A stretch of 64,000 nt of DNA from NCBI GenBank assembly GCA_946185745.1, contig CAMHKQ010000006.1:26720-90719 (forward strand), read 5' to 3'. The position numbers and the translations under genes are program-made. Below the pieces are notes generated by a model. That model ran no database searches, was not told where the DNA came from, and saw nothing but the letters and a program-made list of their open reading frames with translations. Position 1 is the stretch's first letter, and the number at the start of each line of letters is the position of its first letter. This stretch comes from an uncultured Bacteroidales bacterium. Its GTDB lineage: Bacteria > Bacteroidota > Bacteroidia > Bacteroidales > UBA932. Shown one piece after another: positions 55,492-63,135 of this stretch.

Positions 55492-56135
55492 CTCTTCTTG
55501 CGGTTGCGGAATTTGCGGTTGGAGTTCTTTCCGCCCCCCTGGTTGCCTATGCCGGGACGCGAGAAGTTGACATCGGCCGAAACCTTGCCGAGCTCGAGGC
55601 CTTCGGGGACTTCGATGCGGCCCTCGGAAAGCTTTTCGATGTCGGCGAAGATGGTTTCGTCGGAGACGTTGTCCTTGTTCCAGATGAGGTATTGCTGGCG
55701 CATGTAGATGGCCAGGTTCTTTATGAGCACGGTCTTGGTTTCGCCTTCGGGCTGTTCGCAGATGAGGTTGATGATTTTTTCGATGTTGCGGCCGTAGTGC
55801 ATGGCCTTGATGGGGCTGCCCTTCATGGGGATGGAGACGGGTTTGGTCTCGAAGACTTCCTTGACGGGGGCGGGATACGGAGCGTCGATGTCGAGGTCGT
55901 ATCCGGCGATCATGTAGAGATGGTCCCAGAGCTTGTGCTCCCAGTCTTCCTGCTGCCGCACCTGCGGATTGAGAATCTCCATTGTCTTTATGACGGCGCG
56001 GGCCTGCTCGCTGCGTTTTTCCCGCGAGGGGATGGCCTTCAGCTCTTCCACCATTTTGAGTACGTTGCGTCCGTATTCGGGCATGGCGAGGGTTTCACGC
56101 TCGGTATTGTAATCCATTTTTGCGCTTTCGTTCAT
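55488..56135 (-). CDS. DUF4290-family protein
   Basis: MDYNTERETLAMPEYGRNVLKMVEELKAIPSREKRSEQARAVIKTMEILNPQVR; start at 56135 or 56117 preferred over 56144. Confidence 0.8.
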   Translation of the reverse strand: MNESAKMDYNTERETLAMPEYGRNVLKMVEELKAIPSREKRSEQARAVIKTMEILNPQVRQQEDWEHKLWDHLYMIAGYDLDIDAPYPAPVKEVFETKPVSIPMKGSPIKAMHYGRNIEKIINLICEQPEGETKTVLIKNLAIYMRQQYLIWNKDNVSDETIFADIEKLSEGRIEVPEGLELGKVSADVNFSRPGIGNQGGGKNSNRKFRNRKKR

Positions 56136-56172
56136 AATATGCAAAAGTAATCAATTTCCTCTTTTTTTCACT

Positions 56173-56188
56173 TATATTTGCAAATATA
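56173..56188. promoter_or_regulatory. 16-bp perfect palindrome TATATTTGCAAATATA: symmetric double -7 element
   Basis: TATATTTG on both strands, 3 bp upstream of the 56191 ATG and ~38 bp upstream of the divergent DUF4290 start. Confidence 0.6.
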
Positions 56189-56190
56189 TT

Positions 56191-57066
56191 ATGACAAAGA
56201 CCTACACAGTCGCCGGACACTCCTTCCGCTTCGCCATTCCCAGGGGGAACGCTCTTCTGGAACAGCTGGGGCAATACGCTCCCTTCGAGTCCCCGAAGGC
56301 CGGCAATCCCGTTTTCACGGTAGAAGTGGTGAAGGAGCTGCCGCAGCTGACCCTCACTCAGGTGTACGGCGGAAACGAAGAGCCAGGGCAGCCGGTGATC
56401 ATCCTCTACAGGAACGGTTCCGGCTGGGCGTTCGACATGCACCCAATGGCCGGGTATCCCGCCAGCGGCAGGGTGGTCGCCGACTCCGCTTTCACCCAGG
56501 CCCGCCTCAAGGTGCTGGATCCGTCACAGGCCCTCTTCGCGCTGAACAATGCGGCCATGCTCATGTTCGCGTTCCGCACGGCCGGGACGGGCACCCTCGA
56601 AATGCATGCATCGGTCATCGTGAACGACGGCAGGGCCTTCCTCTGGCTGGCCAGGAGCGGCACCGGCAAGAGCACCCACAGCCGGCTCTGGCTCGAGCAC
56701 GTGCCCGGCAGCCGTCTGCTCAACGACGACAATCCCGTGGTGCGCCTCAATCCCGACGGCAGCGTCGAGGTGTACGGCTCGCCGTGGAGCGGAAAAACGC
56801 CCTGCTACAAGAACGAGCATTATCCCGCCGGGGCTTTCGTCCACATAGTGCGCAGCCCCGAAAACCATATGGAGAAGCTGGGAGTCCTGGAATCCTACGC
56901 CCTCATCTACTCTTCCAGCTCCGGCTTCAAGACCGATCCCGAGATGGCGGACAAGCTCCATTCAACCTTTGAGAGAATCCTTTCGGTCACGCCCTGTTAC
57001 GACCTTTACTGCCGTCCCGACGAAGAGGCCGCCAGGGTCTGTTCCGCAAAACTGCTCGAGCCATGA
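56191..57066 (+). CDS. HPr-kinase/PEPCK-like P-loop kinase
   Basis: LEMHASVIVNDGRAFLWLARSGTGKSTHSRLWLEHVPGSRLLNDDNPVVRLNPDGSVEVYGSPWSGK. Confidence 0.85.
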   Translation: MTKTYTVAGHSFRFAIPRGNALLEQLGQYAPFESPKAGNPVFTVEVVKELPQLTLTQVYGGNEEPGQPVIILYRNGSGWAFDMHPMAGYPASGRVVADSAFTQARLKVLDPSQALFALNNAAMLMFAFRTAGTGTLEMHASVIVNDGRAFLWLARSGTGKSTHSRLWLEHVPGSRLLNDDNPVVRLNPDGSVEVYGSPWSGKTPCYKNEHYPAGAFVHIVRSPENHMEKLGVLESYALIYSSSSGFKTDPEMADKLHSTFERILSVTPCYDLYCRPDEEAARVCSAKLLEP

Positions 57067-57527
57067 CGCACACCAGTGTAACGATGCCAAACGACATCCT
57101 GCTCGGCGAGGTGCGGAACCTCATCAGGGAAGGCCGGTCCGTCATAATCATGACCAAGGGGCTGAGCATGCTCCCGTTCATCGTGGGCAGGAAGGACAGC
57201 GTCCTGCTGGAGGGCTGCGACGGCGTCAAGCCCGGGGACATCGCCCTGGCCGAGATCGGTGAAGGGAAGTATGTCCTGCACCGCGTCATCGCGGCAGACG
57301 GCGGCACCGTGACCCTCCGGGGCGACGGCAACCTGCGCGGGGTGGAAAAGTGCCCCCTCTCGGGGATAGTCGGGGTGGTGAAGGAAATCCGCCATGCCGA
57401 CGGCTCCTCCACGGATCCGAACAGCGCGTCCCAGATGCGCCGCTGGCGCCGCTGGAAGGGCCTGCCGTACATCGTCAGGCGTTACTGGCTGGCTGTTTAC
57501 AGAAGACTTAAACACATCACGATATGA
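57063..57527 (+). CDS. S24/S26 (SipW/signal-peptidase-I-like) peptidase
   Basis: MTKGLSMLPFIVGRKDSVLL (Ser motif), KPGDIALAEIGEGKYVLHRVIA (Ser/His-type), GDGNLRGVEKCPLSGIVGVV. Confidence 0.85.
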   Translation: MTHTSVTMPNDILLGEVRNLIREGRSVIIMTKGLSMLPFIVGRKDSVLLEGCDGVKPGDIALAEIGEGKYVLHRVIAADGGTVTLRGDGNLRGVEKCPLSGIVGVVKEIRHADGSSTDPNSASQMRRWRRWKGLPYIVRRYWLAVYRRLKHITI

Positions 57528-57793
57528 AAATTGCAGAAGGATTCAAGCTCCGCACCATGCTGGGCGAGAACATCATCACCAGGGAAGGCCCCGAGGCCGT
57601 GAATTTCAACAAGATGGTTTCCCTCAACGCCACCGCGGCCTATCTCTGGAAAGCCGTGGAAGGCAAAGAGTTCACCGTCGAAGACCTCCGGGACCTGCTC
57701 CTCGAGGAGTACGAGGTGGATGAAGAGACAGCGCTGAAAGACGCCGGCAAACTTGCCGAAAGCTGGCTCAAGGTGGGCCTCGTTACGGAATGA
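57524..57793 (+). CDS. PqqD-family protein (RiPP recognition element-like)
   Basis: MKIAEGFKLRTMLGENIITREGPEAVNFNKMVSLNATAAYLWKAVEGKEFTVEDLRDLLLEEYEVDEETALKDAGKLAESWLKVGLV. Confidence 0.85.
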   Translation: MKIAEGFKLRTMLGENIITREGPEAVNFNKMVSLNATAAYLWKAVEGKEFTVEDLRDLLLEEYEVDEETALKDAGKLAESWLKVGLVTE

Positions 57794-59418
57794 GGCCGTT
57801 CCGCGAGTGCTTCGGCGGCCTGATGTGGACGCTGCGGCCGTTCCGCTGGAAGGTGCTTGTGAGCGCCGTCCTGGGATTGCTGCAGGTCGCCGTGTCGCTG
57901 TCATTCGTGTGGATGAGCAAGAGGGTGGTCGACATCGCCACCGGAGTGGTCGACGCTCAGCTCGGCAGGGCGGCAGCGCTTTTCGTCGGCATCATGCTCC
58001 TTCAGATACTGCTCCGCACGGGCGCCCAATACTGGCAGGGCCTCGTCGTGGTCGACGCCCAGAACAGGACGCGCGCTGACGTCTTCTCCCGTGTGATGCG
58101 CAGCCTCTGGAGCGGCAGGGAACGTTTCCACACCGGTGACACCATCAACCGCCTGGAAGAGGACATAAGGGTGGTGGTGGACTTCGTCTGCGTCTCCCTT
58201 CCGGCCCTGGTAGTGACCGTATGCCAGTTCGTGGCGGCCACCATATTCCTGTTCTCGCTCTCGGCCGACCTGGGCTGGATACTGCTCTTCATCATGCCCG
58301 TTGCCGTTGTGGGCAGCCGCCTGTTTTTCAGGAAGATGCGCTCTCTCACGATGGACATACGCAAAGGCGACAGCAAGGTGCAGGCGCACATGCAGGAAAC
58401 CCTCCAGCACCGCGTGCTGGTCCGCACCATGGGCAGTACCGACGACGTGCTCGACGATCTTTCCGACCTTCAGTACGACGTCCGCAGCAAGACCGTCAGC
58501 CGCCTCAATTACTCCGCCATCTCGAGGGCTTTCCTCCAGCTTGGCTTCATGGCGGGTTACGCGGCCGCCTTCGTGTGGAGCGTGTACGGGCTCAGCAAGG
58601 GTACCGTCACTTACGGCCTCATGACCGCGTTCCTGCAGCTGGTGGGCCAGGTGCAGAGGCCGGTCGCGGACATTACCCACCAGATTCCGGCATTCATCAG
58701 GGCCCTTTCTTCCGAAGACCGTCTCATGGAACTCTCCGAGCAGGTTCAGGAAGAGGATGTCCCGGACGTCAGGCTCGAGGGCGCTCCCGGAATCAGGCTT
58801 GAAAACCTCAGCTTCGCCTACGAAGGGGCGGCCGGGAAGGTGCTGGACAATCTCAGCTTCGACTTCACTCCCGGCAGTTTCACGGCCATACGCGGCGCTA
58901 CCGGCGCCGGCAAGAGCACCCTCATAATGGTGATAATGAACCTGTTGAAGCAGTCCGGCGGCAGCGTCACGCTTTATGATCCGCCTACTCCGTCGGGGGC
59001 AGGCACCCTCTGCAACTTCATGTACGTGCCGCAGGGGAATTCGCTGCTGAGCGGCAGCATCCGCGACAACCTGCGCCTTGCCGCTCCGGATGCCACCGAC
59101 GAACAGCTTTTCGAGGCCCTCCATTCCGCCTGCGCCGACTTTGTGAAGGATCTTCCAGACGGGCTCGACACCGTCTGCGCCGAGGTAGGCCGCGGCCTGA
59201 GTGAAGGCCAGGCCCAGCGCATAGCAATCGCCCGCGCCCTGCTCCGTCCCGGAGGCATACTGGTGCTCGACGAGGCCACGTCCGCCCTCGACGCAGAAAC
59301 CGAAAGGCGGCTCCTCGAGAACCTGGCCAGGGGCTTCCGCGGCCGCAAGACCATCCTGTGCATCACCCACCGCGAGGCGGCCGTCGAATACGCCGACAGG
59401 GAATTGAATCTCACTTAG
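57790..59418 (+). CDS. ABC exporter (fused TMD-NBD, no C39 peptidase domain)
   Basis: Six-TM N-half; IRGATGAGKSTLIMVIMNLL Walker A; LSEGQAQRIAIARALLRPGGILVLDEATSALD. Confidence 0.93.
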   Translation: MRPFRECFGGLMWTLRPFRWKVLVSAVLGLLQVAVSLSFVWMSKRVVDIATGVVDAQLGRAAALFVGIMLLQILLRTGAQYWQGLVVVDAQNRTRADVFSRVMRSLWSGRERFHTGDTINRLEEDIRVVVDFVCVSLPALVVTVCQFVAATIFLFSLSADLGWILLFIMPVAVVGSRLFFRKMRSLTMDIRKGDSKVQAHMQETLQHRVLVRTMGSTDDVLDDLSDLQYDVRSKTVSRLNYSAISRAFLQLGFMAGYAAAFVWSVYGLSKGTVTYGLMTAFLQLVGQVQRPVADITHQIPAFIRALSSEDRLMELSEQVQEEDVPDVRLEGAPGIRLENLSFAYEGAAGKVLDNLSFDFTPGSFTAIRGATGAGKSTLIMVIMNLLKQSGGSVTLYDPPTPSGAGTLCNFMYVPQGNSLLSGSIRDNLRLAAPDATDEQLFEALHSACADFVKDLPDGLDTVCAEVGRGLSEGQAQRIAIARALLRPGGILVLDEATSALDAETERRLLENLARGFRGRKTILCITHREAAVEYADRELNLT

Positions 59419-59440
59419 GCAAAGTATTTGCAGAATTGAC

Positions 59441-59448
59441 TATCTTTG
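59441..59448 (+). promoter_or_regulatory. -7 element TATCTTTG upstream of FISUMP lipoprotein gene
   Basis: Matches TAnnTTTG, 20 bp before ATG 59469. Confidence 0.55.
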
Positions 59449-59468
59449 CAAACTGTTTAGAAGATATC

Positions 59469-60491
59469 ATGAAGATTGGACACTGGATACTGATTCTCGG
59501 AGCCGTCGCCGCAAGTCTCGTCTCCTGCAAGGAAAAAGAGGAAGAAACCGACAGTTACCTCTCCGGAAAGCTCGTAGTGAAGGGCCTGCCGTCCTATGTG
59601 CAGTACGGCGAAACATACCACATTCAGAATTACGGCCTGTACAGGGCCGGCGACCAGGCCGATTCCCTTTTGGGATACCGCTGGTACAACCCGTTCACCA
59701 AAGTGACGGACACCCTGCGCTTCGAAACCGATCCGGCGTCGGTAAAGCCCGATTTCGACTTTACCATCTCGAAAGACACCCTCGCCACCTTTACGCTCAT
59801 GGTAACGGGCTGGGCTACCGATTATTACTCGACTTCCTCGTCGGTTTCCTTCACCGTCGTGAACCCGTCTCTGGAAAGCGGTTCGCTCACAGGCCACCCG
59901 TTCAACAAGACCGTGCGCACCGTCACGGACGCCCGTGACGGCCAGAAGTATTACACCGCCAAGATAGGGGATACCGAGTGGATGCTCCAGAACCTTGCAT
60001 GGGAGGGAGCCGGTAAACCCTACATGGAAGAGTCCGCCATGAATTACATCTACGGCCGCTTCTATAACTGGCACGAGGCCATGGAGGCCTGCCCGAAGGG
60101 GTGGAAGCTGCCTTCGGAAGACGATTTCCTCGCCCTTGCTTCGGCTGCCGGAGCAGCTGCCCCCGGGCGCTATTCCGACATAGCCGGAGTCGCCGGAAAC
60201 CTGATGGGAGACGTGTCGTTCAACGGCAAGGCCATGTGGGAGTACTGGCCCGACGTGCCCAAGTCCAACAGCACCCTTTTCACCGCCATCCCTGTCGGAT
60301 ATCTCGAGTACCTCGAAAACGGTTCCAACTTCACGGGGCTCGGCGACTATTCCCTCTTCTGGACCTCCGACTCGGTCGACGACGCCACCGGAGTCGCCCG
60401 CTACATCTACGTCGACAAGAACATCCTCTTTGCCGCGTCCTTCGACAAGAAGAACCTTGCAGCGCCCATCCGCTGCGTACGGGAAAAGTAA
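59469..60491 (+). CDS. FISUMP-domain lipoprotein
   Basis: Lipobox LVSC; KIGDTEWMLQNLAWEGAGKPY...YGRFYNWHEAMEACPKGWKLPSEDDF. Confidence 0.85.
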   Translation: MKIGHWILILGAVAASLVSCKEKEEETDSYLSGKLVVKGLPSYVQYGETYHIQNYGLYRAGDQADSLLGYRWYNPFTKVTDTLRFETDPASVKPDFDFTISKDTLATFTLMVTGWATDYYSTSSSVSFTVVNPSLESGSLTGHPFNKTVRTVTDARDGQKYYTAKIGDTEWMLQNLAWEGAGKPYMEESAMNYIYGRFYNWHEAMEACPKGWKLPSEDDFLALASAAGAAAPGRYSDIAGVAGNLMGDVSFNGKAMWEYWPDVPKSNSTLFTAIPVGYLEYLENGSNFTGLGDYSLFWTSDSVDDATGVARYIYVDKNILFAASFDKKNLAAPIRCVREK

Positions 60492-60509
60492 CAACTACCT
60501 TATCAATTT

Positions 60510-61457
60510 ATGGCAAGCATTGCTAAAGAAGTCCTGAACTACCTGGGTACCTGGAAGTTCTGGAAAGATTTCATCATCATGACCGTCGGCATGTTCTTCG
60601 GAGCGGCCGCGGTTTATTATTTCCTGGTTCCCAGCAAGCTGATCATCGGAACCATTTCCGGTCTGTCCATCGTCCTTTCCCAGTTCATCCCCATCAAGGT
60701 GTCGCTGATGATCTTCATCATCAACGCCATCCTGCTTCTTCTCGCGTGGGTGCTCATAGGCAAGGAGTTCGGCGCCAAGACGGTGTATACCGCCCTGATC
60801 CTCGGCCCGCTCATGGATGTGTGGGAGAAGATAATGCCGGCAAGCAAACTTGCGGAACTCCGCATGGCCAGCTCCATGCCCATAAATACGCTCAACAGCA
60901 CTTCCGTGATGGGCGACCCCTGGCTGGACCTTATCTGCTTCGTGCTCATGCTCAGCATCTCCCAGGCCATCCTCTTCAATATCAACGCTTCCACCGGAGG
61001 TCTTGACATAATAGCCAAGATCATCAACAAGTACACGCACCTCGACCTCGGCCTGAGCGTAACCATAGGAGGCGGGCTGATCTGTTGCACGGCCTTCTTC
61101 ATCAATCCGTTCCACATGGTCATAATCGGCCTCATCGGCACCTGGATAAACGGCCTCGTCGTGGACTACTTCATGGCCAGCCTCAACCGCAAGAAACGCG
61201 TGTGCGTCATCGCGGACGAGCACGAACAGATACGCAAGTTCATAGTCGGAACCCTGCACCGCGGATGCAGCCTCTATCCCGTTACGGGCGGCTATTCCGG
61301 CAAGCAGCAGATAGAGGTGGAGGCCCTCCTCACCAAGGACGAGTTCGCCGCGCTCATGGATTTCCTGAAGAAGAACAACATAGACAGCTTTACCACCGCC
61401 GGCAACGTCAGCGAGGTTTACGGCCGCTGGCACCACGGTTCCAAATTGAACGTATGA
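60510..61457 (+). CDS. YitT-family membrane protein (DUF161 + DUF2179)
   Basis: Multi-TM N-half; C-terminal VCVIADEHEQIRKFIVGTLHRGCSLYPVTGGYSGKQQIEVEALLTKDEFAALMDFLKK. Confidence 0.9.
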   Translation: MASIAKEVLNYLGTWKFWKDFIIMTVGMFFGAAAVYYFLVPSKLIIGTISGLSIVLSQFIPIKVSLMIFIINAILLLLAWVLIGKEFGAKTVYTALILGPLMDVWEKIMPASKLAELRMASSMPINTLNSTSVMGDPWLDLICFVLMLSISQAILFNINASTGGLDIIAKIINKYTHLDLGLSVTIGGGLICCTAFFINPFHMVIIGLIGTWINGLVVDYFMASLNRKKRVCVIADEHEQIRKFIVGTLHRGCSLYPVTGGYSGKQQIEVEALLTKDEFAALMDFLKKNNIDSFTTAGNVSEVYGRWHHGSKLNV

Positions 61458-62662
61458 AACGGAGAGATTTCCTGAAAGGTGCGGCGGTCGTAGCCGCCGG
61501 TGCTGCCGCGGCAGCCTGCGGGGTGAAAGGCCACAAGGGCGGACACGGCGGCGATACCGATTCGCTTGCGAAGGCCGACAGCATACTCGAGGCCCGCGAG
61601 GCGCGTATGCCCAGGGCTTATCAGCCCGCGACCGGCTCCAGGATGAAACTCAGCTGGGAGCCATATGAACTGCAGCTCAGCCATCCTTTCGGGGTCTCCG
61701 GAAACACCCGGACCACCACTCCCGACGTCCAGGTGAAGATTGAATACGACGGTTTCACCGGTTACGGCGAAGCCAGCATGCCCCCGTATCTGGGGCATAC
61801 CACGGAAAGCATCTGCGCTTTCCTTGCAAAGGTAAAGCTGGGACAGTTCACTGATCCCTTCCGCATCGAGGAAATCATGGATTACGTGGACTCCCTTTCC
61901 AAAGGGGACGCCCCCGGCAAGGCGGCGGTGGACATGGCGCTCCACGACCTCTTCGGGAAGCTCCTCTGCCAGCCGCTGTGGCGCATCTGGGGACAGGACC
62001 CCGACAAGACTCCTGTCACGAGCTACACCATAGGCATCGACACCCCCGAGGTCATGAGCGCAAAGACCGTCGAGGCTGCCGACAGGTTCAAACTGCTTAA
62101 AGTCAAGGTCGGAACCCCGAACGACAAGTCGAGGATCAGCGCCGTCCGCAGCGTCACCGACCTTCCTATTATAGTAGATGCCAATCAGGGCTGGTCCGAC
62201 AGGCTGGAGGCTCTCTCTGTAATCTACTGGCTCAAGGAACAGGGCGTGAAGATGGTGGAGCAGCCTTTCTCCGCAGACAGGATCGAGGATACCGCCTGGC
62301 TCTCCGAAAGGAGCCCGCTGCCCATTTTCGCCGACGAGAGCGTGCAGGGCCTGGCCGACCTCAGGAAGTGCAGGGGAGCCTTCGACGGAGTGAACATCAA
62401 GCTGATGAAATGCGGCGGCCTGCTCAAGGCAAGGCAGATGATGTCCTACGCCAGGGCCGTCGGCATGAAGGTAATGCTCGGCTGCATGACCGAGACGTCC
62501 TGCGCCGTGTCGGCGGCGGCCCAGCTGTCCTCCGGCCTCGAATTCACCGATCTCGACGGGAACCTCCTCATCTCCAACGATCCGTTCGAGGGAGTGCTGG
62601 TGAAGGACGGCCGCATTACGCTGAACAATCTGCCCGGACTGGGCTTGTCAATTAAAAAATAA
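61454..62662 (+). CDS. Exported enolase-superfamily dipeptide (L-Ala-D/L-Glu-type) epimerase
   Basis: Start 61454: MKRRDFLKGAAVVAAGAAAAACG (Tat motif and lipobox-like ACG); TGYGEASMPPYLGHT; KLLKVKVG; IIVDANQGW; VEQPF; FADESV; GCMTETS. Confidence 0.88.
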   Translation: MKRRDFLKGAAVVAAGAAAAACGVKGHKGGHGGDTDSLAKADSILEAREARMPRAYQPATGSRMKLSWEPYELQLSHPFGVSGNTRTTTPDVQVKIEYDGFTGYGEASMPPYLGHTTESICAFLAKVKLGQFTDPFRIEEIMDYVDSLSKGDAPGKAAVDMALHDLFGKLLCQPLWRIWGQDPDKTPVTSYTIGIDTPEVMSAKTVEAADRFKLLKVKVGTPNDKSRISAVRSVTDLPIIVDANQGWSDRLEALSVIYWLKEQGVKMVEQPFSADRIEDTAWLSERSPLPIFADESVQGLADLRKCRGAFDGVNIKLMKCGGLLKARQMMSYARAVGMKVMLGCMTETSCAVSAAAQLSSGLEFTDLDGNLLISNDPFEGVLVKDGRITLNNLPGLGLSIKK

Positions 62663-62666
62663 TTCC

Positions 62667-62674
62667 TATCTTTG
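62667..62674 (+). promoter_or_regulatory. -7 element TATCTTTG of the rpsO promoter (weak -33 CTTG at 62644-62647)
   Basis: Matches TAnnTTTG; 19-bp spacing to CTTG. Confidence 0.65.
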
Positions 62675-62720
62675 CCGCGCTTTCTGTCGATGCGTCGACC
62701 GCAACCGATCGCCGCGCTGG

Positions 62721-62753
62721 CAGGATGACTTCCGGACCATCCGGAAGTTCCTG
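62721..62753 (+). promoter_or_regulatory. Strong hairpin in rpsO 5' leader
   Basis: CAGGA-TG-ACTTCCGGA-CCA-TCCGGAAGT-TCCTG: 14 bp with a 2-nt bulge and triloop, no following T-run. Confidence 0.75.
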
Positions 62754-62780
62754 ATTATTAATTAAAAACAAAAAAGAAAA

Positions 62781-63056
62781 ATGGCAGAGTATCTCCAGCC
62801 GGAAAAGAAACAGGAACTTTTCCAGAAGTACGGCAAAACAGCAGCCGACACGGGTTCCCCTGAAAGCCAGGTGGCCCTCTTCACTTACCGCATCGCTCAC
62901 CTCACCGAGCACCTCAAGAAGAACAAGAAAGACGTGGTGACACGCCGCTCCCTTCTCAGGCTCGTGGGCAAGCGCCGTCAGCTCCTCGACTACCTCAAGG
63001 AAATCGACATCGAGCGCTACCGTAAGATCGTGAAGGAACTCTCGCTGCGCAAGTAA
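62781..63056 (+). CDS. rpsO: 30S ribosomal protein uS15
   Basis: YGKTAADTGSPESQVALFTYRIAHLTEHLKKNKKDVVTRRSLLRLVGKRRQLLDYLK. Confidence 0.97.
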   Translation: MAEYLQPEKKQELFQKYGKTAADTGSPESQVALFTYRIAHLTEHLKKNKKDVVTRRSLLRLVGKRRQLLDYLKEIDIERYRKIVKELSLRK

Positions 63057-63072
63057 GCCGCGCAAAAGATTC

Positions 63073-63106
63073 AAGGGATGGGCCTTGGGGGCCGCATCCC
63101 TTTTTT
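63073..63106 (+). terminator. Intrinsic terminator between rpsO and pnp
   Basis: AAGGGATG...CATCCCTTTTTT. Confidence 0.85.
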
Positions 63107-63135
63107 GCTGAAAAAAGACGTAACGCAACACAATA

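Noticed and set aside
57901-59370. 489-aa minus-strand ORF opposite the ABC exporter
   Set aside because: Antisense artefact; ABC exporter motifs on the plus strand are unambiguous.
61085-62662. 525-aa ORF starting at 61085
   Set aside because: Upstream part is out-of-frame YitT; the epimerase starts at 61454.
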